A stretch of DNA of 64,000 nt from Rostratula benghalensis (Eukaryota; Chordata; Aves; Charadriiformes; Rostratulidae), in assembly GCA_013399305.1 (NCBI GenBank), contig VXAI01000197.1, forward strand, positions 1,044,874 to 1,108,873, written 5' to 3'. This document shows, piece by piece, positions 50,501 to 62,500 of this stretch. The position numbers were made by a program, and so were the translations under genes. Numbering within the stretch: position 1 is the first letter of the stretch; the number at the start of each line of letters is the position of its first letter. The notes below the pieces were generated by a model, which made no database searches, was not told the DNA's origin, and was given only the letters and a program-made list of their open reading frames with translations.

Positions 50501-51857
50501 AGTTCTAGCCTCATGTTGAAAAAATAGAAGGGAATAGACAGCAGAAGAAAAATTAATCATCTCAGTTAAGGTCAGTTATTTGGAATGTAGATACTTCCAT
50601 CTGAGCTGGTCACACCAAGAACCCTTTATAGTCAAAGGAGGGAAGGGAGGCCTCTGGAGTTTAGTAAAACATCTGATTTTCTTTAGCTATTTACTAATCT
50701 GTCTTAGAAATGCTCGTTTCTTTCTGCTGGCCGTAAAAGGAAGTCTAGACAACCAGCTCAAATACAGGCATTTCCACTGCAAATGTCTCCTCTTGGCCAG
50801 AGGAATATTACCCTCAGAGTTTATGCTACTAAGTGATCTAAAATGCCTCAGTATATAATGGATAAGAAAGCATCTCTGCGTTCCCTGACCATTCAGCTCT
50901 CTGTGCAGAAGCAGTCACATTAAAAATAGCTCTATTGCTGTTGATATTTTTATATGTGACCTTTCCTGGTAGAACTGTTAACATGCACTTGGAGTAGAAT
51001 ATACCTTTGCCATCATTTTGAACTTTTTCTTAATGCTTAATGTTTATGCTTCATCTAAAGAATTTCGGCCTCGTAAGAGGGTCAGGTTCTTGGCCAGGGT
51101 CAGTGAATGCACTGCATTTTTAAATGCACATACTCTGATCAGTTCACTTAAGAGTTTCAGTACATCATTTTGCAATCACATATCTCAGAAATAATTTATA
51201 CAATCAATTAAAGAGCATTATCAAGGGATGATTTGACAACTGTTGCCATGCCAACCAATGAAGCAGAAAGCTCCTCAGCGTTTAAAGGCTGCACCTGGTG
51301 ATAGATATAGCAGATTTTGAGGACTCAGACAGAATCACAGATGTCCAAAGGTGTGGAGGGAACATGATTTAAAGCTTGATGTTTTTCCATTTTTACTGGC
51401 GAAAGGGTGTTGATGGCATGTTGTTCACTTTCTCATTAAAATTCTGTCATTTTTCACAAAGTGTTCTACATTCAGGGCTGAAAATTGAAGTGAGAATGCA
51501 CTTTACAGACTGATAAAATATGATAGCAAAATGGATGATGTTCATTTGCAGGCTGAATTAATTAAAAAAAAAAAAAGAGTTTGTGTCAGTGCATTTATGA
51601 AAAGCCCGTTAATCAAACACAACTTTACCAGCCTTAATGGACACATCTTAAACACTCTTGCATTAATATTTAAAATTCCGGTTAGCAAATGGCTCCTAGT
51701 GCATTGAGCTAAAAAGTAATTAGAATAGGTCATTACAAGAATAAAACAGTACAAGCTGAAAGTACATTTTCTGTTGGCAACAACAGGTTGGTCATTAGCT
51801 GCTCAGCCTTGACATTTGTGTTTACATCTTTACCTATACAGTAGCTCTGCTCTTTAG

Positions 51858-52310
51858 AATCATAGAATCTTAGAATCATAGAATAGTTCAGATTAGAAGA
51901 GACCTTGAAGATTTTCTGGTTCCAACCCCCCTGACATGAGCAGAGACACCTCCCACTAGAGCAGTTTATTCAAATCCCTTCCAGCCTGGCCTTGAACACT
52001 TCCAGGGATGGGGAATCCACAGCTTCTCTGGACAACCTGATCCCGTGTCTCACCACCCTCACAGTAAACAATTTCTTCCTAATATCTAATCTAAATCTCC
52101 CCTCTTGCAGTCTAAACAGTCTAAAACTGTTACCTCTCATCCTGTCGCTACACCCTCTGATAAAGAGTCCCTCCATACCTTTCCAGAAGGTCCCCTTCAG
52201 GTACTGGAAGCTTACTGGATTTCACTGCTATAAGATCTCATGGAGCCTTCTCTTCTCCAGGCTGAACAAACTCAACTGTCTCAGCCTGTCCTCATAGGAG
52301 AGGTATTACA
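51858..52310 (-). mobile_element. CR1 LINE, typical 5'-truncated copy (minus strand)
   Basis: The plus strand starts with three complements of the terminal octamer (AGAATCATAGAATCTTAG, then AATCATAGAATAG). It continues through the complement of the 3' UTR and ORF2 end: on the minus strand, a frame from 52176 to 51970 reads DRMRGNSFRLFRLQEGRFRL, then LFTVRVVRHG. The copy ends near 52310 in the region complementary to the 'LSYEDRLRQLSLF' part. The length of about 450 bp is usual for CR1. It is less decayed than the copy at 35.6 kb. Confidence 0.93.
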
Positions 52311-52637
52311 GTCCCAAAGAATGAATTCTGCAGAAGAAAAATTGCTTCCTGTCCTCCTAAGCTATCCTACACATTCTATAGCTACAAGAATAAGGGTTAA
52401 AACTGCTGGTCCATGTTAGCTAGGAGACTGGAGCACCACTTTTTCAGACTTCCATTATTGTGCTTTATACCTGTGAATCTCAGAATAGCAGTTTCAGGTG
52501 TGCAGCAGATTAGTGTAGTCTAGGTTACTGTAGCATCTCTGAGACAATTTCATATGATGAGCTTGTGGTCTTGAAACACTGGGGCACTTATCTTGGTTGG
52601 GGTCCTTTATAATGCAAATAAAATCAATTGTGTGCAG
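52311..52637. other. Unique non-coding DNA
   Basis: Short stretch downstream of the CR1 copy. Nothing recognisable. Confidence 0.6.
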
Positions 52638-52806
52638 AGACATCAAGGAATGGTTTCTCATGAGAATGAAAACCTTGCGTAATACCAAATTCTCGCTGCA
52701 AATTACTTCCCATAGAAAATCCAGTATTATCGCTGTGAGCTATTTCTGGGATGTTCCTCTTGACCCTAATCTAATGAAAAATGTTGGAGAATTTTCTGTG
52801 AGGCAG
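52638..52806 (+). other. Candidate exon with a strong donor site (plus strand)
   Basis: The block ends AGGCAG|GTAAGC, a near-consensus splice donor after 52806. The frame upstream is open through at least 70 codons. A GTGTGCAG acceptor-like site ends at 52637, but its pyrimidine tract is poor. The product has a mixed, protein-like composition (for example SYFWDVPLDPNLMKNVGEF). No family was recognised. Confidence 0.18.
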
Positions 52807-55057
52807 GTAAGCCTATTTCTTTGAATCATTTTGCTATGTGAACTGCTGAAGCTTGCCTTAAAATCCACTATGTTCAAGTGACTTGATCAAGGAAATTATT
52901 GGCTCCACAAATTCTCAGTCTTTTTTTAACTTTTCTCCCAGTGACAAAATCTTATATTCTATTTCTCCACTCAGAAAAGACATCACTTTTGCAAAGTTAG
53001 CATCCTGCTTGCAAATCCAAACAGATGAAAATGAGAGATGAAGGATATCCACTTAAATATATAAATAAAGAAAGAAGTATGGAAGAGAGCTCCTGGGTTC
53101 CAAGTTGTCCCCTGCCATGGACACTTGCATCACAGCATCCTGCCCCATTTCACAGGGTGGGCGCAGCCCTGTTCTCATGCTATTTAAGGACCATATTCCC
53201 TTCATGACTTTAAGCAACTCCTAATTTCCTATCTTGATTTATTCACAGCTATCTTGTGAGGTAGCTTATTACATCTATTTTCATGGCCCAAGAATGTAAC
53301 AAACACAAATAGTGGGTCCACTGGGATGTTACTTGTGCTGTCCTGCTCATTTGGAGAACTTGTGGCACACCATCATGGCATACTGTTTTACTTTCTCTGC
53401 ATAAAAAGATTATTGTTAAATGGGAAAGCCCTTGTGTGCTGCATCTTCTGACGCTGCAATGACAACAATCTTAGTCATGTCAGTAGACTGCTGTCACGGC
53501 CTGCTGTCTCCACAAATGTCACAACCAGGTCTGAATATAAACAGCAGGACTGGATGACCCAACTGTATTTTATTTTTCCTCTGATAGATACAACTCAGTG
53601 TCTATTTTATGTATAAGTGCAAAGCTATTTCACATACAAAACCATACTGTCAAGAGGCAAGTGCAGTGTTTCTGCATCATGTTCACAGCAGAAGAAATTA
53701 CAAGGGTGTGACTCATATCCAAGCTTGTATCATAACAGTATCTCAGTTCTTCTCGCAGCCAAATGACCTCTGGACTCAAGATAGGTGAAGACTTACTTTT
53801 GGGTTGACTTGAGAATATTTTAAATAGAAATTATGGAAAAAAACATATCCTGAGACCATTCATTGTTCTGGAGCTAATTCTGGCTCCTGATTCTGTGAAT
53901 CACACAAATCCCTGTTTGCCCAGGCCACTCTATGGCTTTTGTGGTGCCTCTTTTCATGCTGTACCTTGTGTTTGCTGGCACATAAGAGACACCAAAAAGA
54001 GTCTCTGTTCACATATTAGTGCATTCTGTGAGATCTCAGATCCTTACTTACCTTTGACAGGATGGGCAGCCCATATTGATGTTACAGATGTGGTACCTTG
54101 CTGCAACTACAGATGCGAGTTCAAAATGGGCACCAAAGGACTGGCCCAGATGTAAGTGGGTACCCAGTACCAAGTCATGTTTTTCCTCTCTGTGGAATTA
54201 ACTATAACTATAATGGATCATCCTCTGTGCAAAGACAAAAGGATGGAATTATAAAGGCAAAACTGAGGGGGTTTTGCCAGGAATAATCTTACAGTTCTCT
54301 CCCATCTAAAAGTCCTAGATCTGTCCCTCGGGTTTAGGCTTCAGTCCCCAGCTTTCCCCAGGTCTACTCTAGCATCAGTGGCAATCTCAAAAAAGTTTCC
54401 ACATGGCCTTTGGGCAGCAGACCCTCATGTTCCCTTTCTCTTTTTTTGTGAAGAGAAAAATCCCCCCAGGTATCTCACCAATAAATCAGCTGCTCTGAGA
54501 TCTCCTTCAATATTCATTATTTCTGGATTTGTATGAGGGTTTGAGTCTTAACAGCAGGTTGCCAGTTTCTCCAGGCCATGTAGGTCTGCACAGGGAGGCT
54601 GGACGCCCTCCTCCCACATTCCCTCATGCCCTCCACAGCCTGCCAAGACCTCAGGGGCCCAGGGACAACCTTACCAGCACCAGTGTGGCTTATCTGCCTG
54701 CCTGTTGTGTACAAGAAGAAAGTAAAGCAGATGGTATGTTTTAGCATGATTAACTTTGCTAGAAATTATTTCCAGTCTTCAAAGTTTGCTCTTTGGTGCT
54801 GTTACAGGCTCTGTACAAGCCTTTTCCCTGTGTAAAACAGGGCAGCCATCTCAGCCAGCTCTCTGGGGTGCAGTGGCTCTCTCAGGGTTGGCAGTATGTG
54901 TAGGTATCTATTCATCCGCTTTCAGTCTATATCCTCTCTTTATATGGTGCTTACTGGCTTTGTTTCAGAGCTTATACATTTTTAAAAATATACCTTTATT
55001 TATTCTTGTTTCAGACTTCATTTCTGCATCTCAAAATAACAGTTACTTTGAAATTTC

Positions 55058-55086
55058 AGACCACTCTTGCCCCACAAGAGTGGTCT
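55058..55086. repeat. Perfect 12-bp inverted repeat, 5-nt loop
   Basis: AGACCACTCTTG at 55058-55069 pairs exactly with CAAGAGTGGTCT at 55075-55086 across CCCCA. Pairing does not extend beyond the stem. The stem is too short for a typical microRNA precursor. Confidence 0.9.
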
Positions 55087-57913
55087 ATGCAGTGGGCTGC
55101 AATCTCACTTTTCCCACGGAAACATGGCCTCCCTTCTGCATGGTGGCATGGCTTCAGCACAAGAGTTGGAAAAATTCATCTTCAATGCCCTATAGCTTAA
55201 TGTTTATGTGCTGTCCTCACTGAGAGACAGTGTTAAGTTTGTCCTCATGCAGGCTCAGGAGGGAAATGAAATCATGTCTCCCTTTTCACGGATGTTCATC
55301 CTACATCCTTGGCTATTGTAGAAAGGCAAAAGGCTGCAAAGCCAGCATGCCTTGGACTTTAAAATATAACTAGAAGTCTCTGTGCCTATGGGATCAGCTA
55401 GCAGCCCAGCACCACAGTTTGGTTTTTTTAAATTTTGGGGCTTCATGTTCTGCTTATGTCCTGCTTTACCTGTTTGCCTGCCCTACTGTCCCAAACCATG
55501 AGTTCCACTTGCTGGCAGAGACAGGTTTGGAGTCATCTGCAACCATTTTCATGTTTGGTTTCAGGAAAATTGGGAAAACTAAACATCACATTCTCATTCT
55601 AAATCAGCACTTGCATTTAAAAGAAGCACTGACTTCTAGGATAGGTTTCTGAAGATCTTTCAGCTAATCTGTCTTGGTTTTGCTTTACAGTAGAGGTAAT
55701 GCATCAACGTCCTCACATTTCAAATCAGAGATGGTAACAACTAATGCCATTCCAAGCCTGTCACTGTATCTAGCCATGCACCATATTATTCCTTCCTCTT
55801 TTTATAAACTGCACCCACCCAGACAAAATTTTTGTATACCCCTCAAAGAGTTACCTTGTGTCATCCCAGAAATGTTATTCAAGACACATAAAGTAACGTG
55901 GGGAAACTAATCTAACAAGCAGTGTTGTCTCGAGATGTACATACAGAATCTAATATTATTTATATTATGTGACAAATTAAGCCAAGTAAAAGAACAGGTG
56001 TTAATCAAACACCTTCAGTTCCACAGTCTAACATAATATGCATAACAGTAAATCTCAATGAAGTTCCTATCTTCGGCTGGTTTTGTATTTAAAATCATGC
56101 ATATGAAAGGAATCAATTAACGTGCTTATATCTCATCAGTTTTTGATAATTAATATGAGCTCTAAGGGCTTTATGGATTGCTGGTTTGATAATTCACTAG
56201 CAGCTGAAGTAATAGAGGTTATGATGGAAAGATGGCCTCATAGCTGCCTTGCAGAGTGCACTAAATGATTGAACCCAAAGAATAATAGGGATGGAAATTG
56301 CTGTGTTCATTCATGGGTAATATATGACAGGAGTAAGGCAAGCAGCAAGTTAGCAGATGACTCAGCCAAGCATCTATGACTGAACAAAGTGTGATTCTAA
56401 CCTTCTGTCATTGAAAATATATTTAATGGAAACATTATCATTCTGATATATTGCTTTCTAAGATAAGACATGTTTATAGTACAGTTTCCCTGTGATGCTA
56501 CTATAGGACTAGATTTTTGGCACACTTGCTCTTGCTGAATCGTACTTCACCCCAAAATAAATCTATTCCTCCTGGAGCAAGAGACTATTCAAAAAGAGCA
56601 AGTGAGCCAGAAGCTGGTCCAAAGTTGGCTGGAGCCAAATATTACCAGATAACATTAAGGATCCCATTAAATTTTAATATACAGAGAGGAAGATGTCTAT
56701 AAACACTGAGGACCACATGTAAGGTTTTTCCTTTGTATAACTTTTTCAGTCTAAAACTAGAGTCCTGGACAACATAATATATTTTTTTAATTAACGGATA
56801 TGAATGGCCACATGCCTCAGATGCAGATCAAAGAATTGGGTGCTGAAGGCATGGATTAAGGTTAACTGCCTTTCCCCTGCATCTGGGAGAGCTCATTTTG
56901 TAACATATGTATTGATAGGAGCACTCAGGTGTTCAGCAGTGGAATGGAGCACAAAGTCTGGAGTGTTATATTAAAGTGAAACTTGCTGAAGGGAGGGGAA
57001 GGAGGATGAAAATGGAGCAAGATAATCTCTAGAGCACATTATACATGTATACTGGTCAGGGATGGCTTGCAGCAACTCTGCAGTACTGTGCAACAGGACC
57101 CTGCCAACAGAATTCATGCTGAAAACATATGTCCTTCTGCTCGAACCAGCTTTCGCTACATCTGGAAACAAGAGTTAGAGGGGGAGGGAAAAAATAAGGC
57201 AGCAGCACATGTAATTCTTTTCTAAGAGAAACCATTCATTTGTTCATGAAAGAAATCTTTTCTCCTTGTATCACCAACAGAAATTCTCACAAAGTTCTGG
57301 AATGGATATTTAAAATCTGGCTAGGAAAGGAAAAAAAAAAAGATAGGAAGAGTAAATGTAGGTAACGGCAGACATTTATGACTTTTTTTCTGAAGTAAAG
57401 TTACGTCTCAATATCAAGAGCAATCTTATTTAGCAAAAAGTGGAAAACTTGGCAAAAACAATGTTTAAAATGACTGCAAGACTTGTAAAAAACCCAAAAT
57501 AACTCTGTTTTGCTGTCAAAAGCCTGGGAAACACAAAACAGATGTTTCACCCAGCCTCACTTACTCAGCCAGATCTTTCCTTGCTATGCAGGCAGCTGTA
57601 ACACATGTCTTTTCTGAGAAAGAAACAGTGTTTTCCTTTGGCACTTCTGCAGCATTCTGACTGACCAGCCGGACGCTGTCGTCAGATGAAGACAGCTTCT
57701 GTCATCCTTCTTGCTACCCAAGTCTGCAGAGTCTCCCCAGGACTGAGCAGCTCTGTGCTTCGAGAAAAACAAGCATTAGGTACAAATTTAGGTCCCTCAG
57801 GCAATGACTGGGTCACTGAAGCTGGAAAGCACTACTCACTGTAGTGGGTGGTGGCAGCAGAGCTCTCTGTTTGCACCCCAAACAATGCACACATTATTAG
57901 CGCTAATGGCAGC

Positions 57914-57927
57914 TACATGTACATGTA
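57914..57927. repeat. 14-bp palindrome TACATGTACATGTA
   Basis: Perfect two-fold symmetric sequence containing two ACATGT half-sites. It could arise by chance in AT-rich DNA. Confidence 0.85.
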
Positions 57928-59879
57928 ATAATATAGCCTTGAGACTGCAGCTTGGGAATGCCACAAGAGCAGATTGTTTTATTTTTTTTCATGGGAGAAA
58001 ATGTGGTGCATAACAGGAAAATCACTTGAGCAGAGACTGAAGTCTCCCTGCTGGGTTGCTTAAGGAGTGAGGCATGAGATCAGGGACTTCTGCCTTTAAC
58101 TGATATTTTGGGGCATTTAAAGGCATTATGTTGACCTTTGGATCATCCATTTAGCTGCTACCTCACCCCAGAGCCACATAATGCCTCTAGCTCAGGGTTT
58201 CAGGATGTTCAGCTCACTGGGACACACATCTGTGTCAGCAGAGGTGGATGTTTCACCTTGGATTCATCCCCTCCTCTCCTGAGTCCTCGAACAAGCAGTT
58301 ACTGGAGGTGGGGCTCCCCTATCCTCCACATGAAAGAGCTTGTTTAAGCATTTTGCTCTTGGTAAGTTGTGTCTGTGAATCCTCAGTGCTCTTGAGAATC
58401 TGGGATTTAGCATCCACTCTCTCTGGGGACACTTCCTTGGAAAAACGCATGGTTACTTCGTGTGGGCAGATTGCCGACTCCCACCTGGACATCTGTGGGT
58501 CCCATTATCAGACATGAAGCTCAATCTGGGAGGGAAGTCTCTTGACTCTAAAAATCTACAGACTGCAATACAAAGCGAGGCTGTAGCTCTAGCCTGAGGT
58601 TACTGGTTTTTATGTTGCACTTCCATCATGAAAATTTCTTTGGCTGGATAACTGATGGTTGCATTTCAGTTGACCTAGTATAACATTACTATTTTGAAAC
58701 TGAGTCAGAAATCTTAATATATAGTGAAGAAAATGTTACTGTCACTGTAACAAAGAAATTATCTGAATATTAAAATAATTCATAAATCATCCTGGAAAGA
58801 CAGGCTTGGGGAAGAGAGAAACTATTGCCTTACTTACCCTCGGCTCCTAGATTCACTATGAGGTAGGGAGAGTTAGACCTCTGGCAGCCTCTTAAAATGA
58901 TTAAGGAAGAAAAGAAGGAGGCTCATAACCTTGCAGTGGAAGGGGAGGCCTCTCGAGCAGATCAGATTAACGAGACACCCTTATAAGCTTTTATTAACGG
59001 AATTGGACTAAGCAAGATTTGGGAATAGTGAGGGATTTTAACTATACAAAAGGGAAATAATATAGCAAAACTGAGACTGTTCAGCTGCTCCTTGTGAGCT
59101 ATTTTTTTATAAGGAAGATGAAACAGTAAAATCTTTTTCTAGTTTTGATCCTAACCAATAGAGAAAGAGGGGTTGAGAATATAAAGGTAAAAAGCAATTT
59201 GTGTGAGAGTGAACATGAAATGACAAAGTTTATGATGTTCATAAAGAGAATTTTAAAAAAAAATTAAATGGAAGAAGGCAAAGTTCTGTTATGGCGAAGG
59301 GTTGATAGGCAAAGTCTCATGGAAGGCACTTCAAGGAAAAGAGGAAACAAGCTGGCAGCTTCTCAAGGAGTCAGAGGGAAAAAATCAGCTACACAAAGAT
59401 ACAAATTTAGGAAACTCATGAGCTCTTCATTGATCTCAAACGTGAGAGGAATGTAGGAGATAAACTGCAAGTGAGATTACTGAAGAGGGGTGCAAAAGAA
59501 TAACTCAAGCATGTAAGAACAGAGGTATCAAGGACAAAAAGAAATCACACTCCCAATATGCTTCTAGTAAGGAAAAGACTGGTGGAGAGGGAAATGTTAC
59601 AGATGAGGGTCGAAGCGGTTAATGCTTTTTTTTTTCATCTATCATCCCAATAGCAGTGATCAGGTGGTTAACATCGTTAATTCCAAGGACAAAAGACTAT
59701 AACAGGAAAAGAACAAGCCAGAGAGGAATTAGGTAGGTGCATATTTTCAATTGGCTGAGCTTCCCTGTCTGACATAAGGACGTCTCTGGCTTGTCAGCAG
59801 TTATCACTGAGGCCTTGCTGGGAGCAGAGGGGGTACCAGGAGTCTGGAAAAGGTCAGGGGAAAGGAAGGGCCAATAAAA

Positions 59880-60730
59880 AAAAAAAGAGCCAGTTTTGCC
59901 CAATGCCATCACTAACTATCTGGACAATGGGAAAGGAGACATTCTAGATAAATTAGCAAATGATACTGCTGGGAGGAGCTGCAAGGACATTGCAAAATTG
60001 CATTAGAGTTCAAAGTGCCCTTTGGAAAATGGTGAAATGGCCTGGAAAACACACAGGATGAATTTCCACAGTGAAAATGCAAGGTGCCATGTTTTGACAG
60101 GATTGAGCACAAATCTGAGGTGGGTGAGAACAAAGTTAAGTTGTCATGAAAAAGGCAAACATTGTGTGGGGTGTATAAAGACCACTGTCACAGGGAGACA
60201 CTGGGAGGAATACTGTTTATTTGTTCCTTGGCAAAGATACGGCTGCAATTTGAGACTTATGTGGACAAATTTGAGAATGTCCAAAGGAAAGCAACAAGAG
60301 GTCTAAAAAAGCATGACCTTGGAGGAAATAGTGAAGGAATTAGCTTGGTGTGGTCTCAAGAAAAACGGACAGGGGGAGGGGATGGTAATAGCCTTTTAGT
60401 ACATAAAGGCTGCTGTGAGAAGGAAAGGCATAACGTGCCCTCTGCATCTACAGGGGATAGGTCAAGAAGCAGTGGAGTTCAACTGCCGCAAAGGAAGTGT
60501 ATAAAAATTTTCTGAGGCATTAGGGAAAACTTCCTAATGGTACAATTAGGGAAGCACTAGAATAGATTGCCTGGGGAAGTCGGGGAGTCTCCATCAGTGG
60601 CGGTCTCAACAATTTAGGCTAACATCTGTTGGGAACAACACACATATAACTGAACTGGCTGGGGGCCAGGGAAGTGACTACATGACCTCCTGAAGTCCCT
60701 TCTAGACCTGTTTTTGTATGGTTCCAATCA
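59880..60730 (+). mobile_element. Ancient CR1/L3-like LINE fragment
   Basis: In one plus-strand frame it reads DNGKGDILDKLANDTAGRS (about 59924-59980). Here LANDT (59953-59967) stands where the FADDT box of CR1-type reverse transcriptases belongs. Downstream a decayed RT C-terminal region can be followed (an FETYVDKFENVQRKATRGLK-like stretch at about 60240-60310, then a GDRSRSSGVQLPQRK-like block near 60455-60500). It ends in a 3' UTR around 60730 without a clean octamer. It is far more diverged than the other copies, so it belongs to an older subfamily (CR1 of turtle type or L3). Confidence 0.72.
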
Positions 60731-62329
60731 TTCAAGAACCTGCCTCCCTGACAATGCTATGTGCTTTTGGTTTAAACCATTTGACTTGCTGTTTGATTAC
60801 TACTCTGATTTCTTTGCAGTCCTGTGTGCCTGCAGATAATTCATAGCTTATCTGAAAAAGGTGTAATGTTTCACTTAAGAGTTCCTCCAGCAAGCATTAG
60901 GATTGCATCCACAGTCATCTTGTATTTCCGTGTTTTCAGAAGTTTAGATTTAGGCACTCTTTAGGGCAACCTCAGATCTTAAACCCAGTCGTATGAGAGA
61001 GGAGAAGGGCTGGAACTTAAACCATATGAAGGATCAAGAAGCAGAGCGACAGGTTAGCAAGCTGCTATTGCTCACATAGGAGAAGAGACAGGCTGAGCTC
61101 TTACAACCTTCCTTTCCCTCCCCTTAAAGGCAGAAATCTCTAATTTCCCATCTACAACAGGAAACTAGAGGATCAAGACACAATCCATATGCCCTCCCTA
61201 GCCCATCCCATGGCCAACACTCAGAGTGGCTGCTCAGAGCAGACAGTGGTCATGTGGCAGTGAACTGAGCACAGTCTGGGTCACTGAGATCTTCAGGGTC
61301 AGATCTGCATTGCACTTGGCTTCTCAGACCCAGGAAAATAGTACCGGGATAATCTGTCAAACTAAAACCAGAGTTAAAGAGTAGGGAAAAGGCAAAGAAG
61401 GATTCTTTATATTGAGCCCTTCATTTTTATGATCCCAAATTTGAGTTACTAGACTTTCCTAGTATCCTCATGAGACATACTAAACAGAAAGGCTTTCTCA
61501 GAAATAATCAGCTTTTAAAGCACTTAGAAAATACCTGACCTTTAAACAGAAAAGCAAGGTGTTAAGTGGACTGTTTACTTCAATGTGATATTTTCAACTG
61601 AGATGGAAGTAGTCTGCAGAGGTAGATAGTCAGAAACCTCTCTCCATCAGCATGCCTCTTCTGTGACGCAGAGCAAACATGCCAGTTTCCAACTCTTCCT
61701 AGAAACACCAGCACTAGCCTTGACTAATGCTTCACCTGGTTTTAGCTGGTGGCACTGACACCCTGCAGGCAAAGACAGCAGAGAGAAGGACTTGAGATGT
61801 TTTGTCCAAATAGCTGATTTTCTAGCTTGCATATAAAGGGAAGGAGGAGACATGTCCACACATATACGGAGGAAATATAGCTCAGACATCTTTGGCAAAG
61901 CCCATAAGCACAGAGAAAAAGAGGACAGGGTGGGAGACCGTGACTCCCCAACTCTTCTTAAACTCATCACCTGTCCTAGGATTTTACTTTTCCTCTCTGT
62001 GACTGTCTTCCTTGCACACTATCTGACCCAGTCTGCCCTCAGCCAGTTCTTGTGGTACCTCTGAACTCCTCATTCTTTCTTCTTCATTTGTCTTTCCCCT
62101 AATGGCCTCTGCTTGCAGCAAGCATTCATGCTTGCCAGCTCACTGAAGGAAAACTTGAGCTTTCTGAATTTTGTGGCATCTTCAGAACACAAAACTCCAA
62201 AATAACTCTGTCTGCCTCCTCAGGCACGCACTTTTGATTGGAAGAGACTGTGAAAAATTACATTTATATGCAAGAAGAAATTGCTTTCCATGGTTGGCAC
62301 TGAACTGGCTTGGGCATATGACTCCTACT
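60731..62329. other. Unique non-coding DNA
   Basis: No gene or transposon was recognised. Frames are short, the longest being 107 codons on the minus strand (61647-61970), overlapped by another frame and without motifs. Confidence 0.55.
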
Positions 62330-62500
62330 CCAGTAGAGCTTTAATTTGTTTAATAGATGAGTGAGTCTGTCTGGACACAGTCCAAGGCCACTGGCTCTAG
62401 GTGGCCCAGCTTGAGCAGGGTGGTTGAACCAGCTCACCACTTCTGGAGACCCCTGCCAACCTCAATCATTTTCTGATTCTGTGTGTGATTCTGTGAGGCT
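62330..62500 (+). mobile_element. CR1-type 3' end fragment
   Basis: The phrase GGCTCTAGGTGGCCCAGCTT, then GAGCAGGGTGGTTGAACCAG, then CTGCCAACCTCAATCATTTT resembles the 3' UTR of avian CR1 copies, which runs into 'ccttccaacctcaa..attctgtg'. It ends with two imperfect octamer copies (GATTCTGTG at about 62475-62484 and 62489-62497). Only about 170 bp remain. An LTR or SINE sharing this tail is a less likely alternative. Confidence 0.65.

Larger units (their letters stand above)
46939..51857. other. Unique DNA with GC-richer patches
   Basis: No gene or transposon was recognised. A CTG run lies at 47265-47279, a TATG/TGTATA repeat at 47482-47524, and GC-richer patches without a CpG island at about 47780-48060 and 48930-49440. 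The 152-codon minus-strand frame at 48142-48600 and shorter overlapping frames have no motif. Confidence 0.5.
52807..59879. other. Unique non-coding DNA
   Basis: About 7 kb with no supportable gene or transposon. It includes a GC-richer patch at 54540-54700, a hydrophobic 155-codon plus-strand frame at 54756-55223 caused mostly by T-rich sequence, the 12-bp stem hairpin at 55058-55086, the palindrome at 57914-57927, and purine-rich tracts at 59100-59300. Confidence 0.5.

Noticed and set aside
51330..51345. AGAATCACAGATG resembling a CR1 end
   Set aside because: The flanking sequence does not continue into CR1, and the real CR1 starts at 51858.
54756..55223. 155-codon plus-strand frame with hydrophobic segments
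   Set aside because: Phe/Leu-rich readings are expected from T-rich sequence. No splice-site pair or family motif supports it, and a perfect hairpin lies within it.
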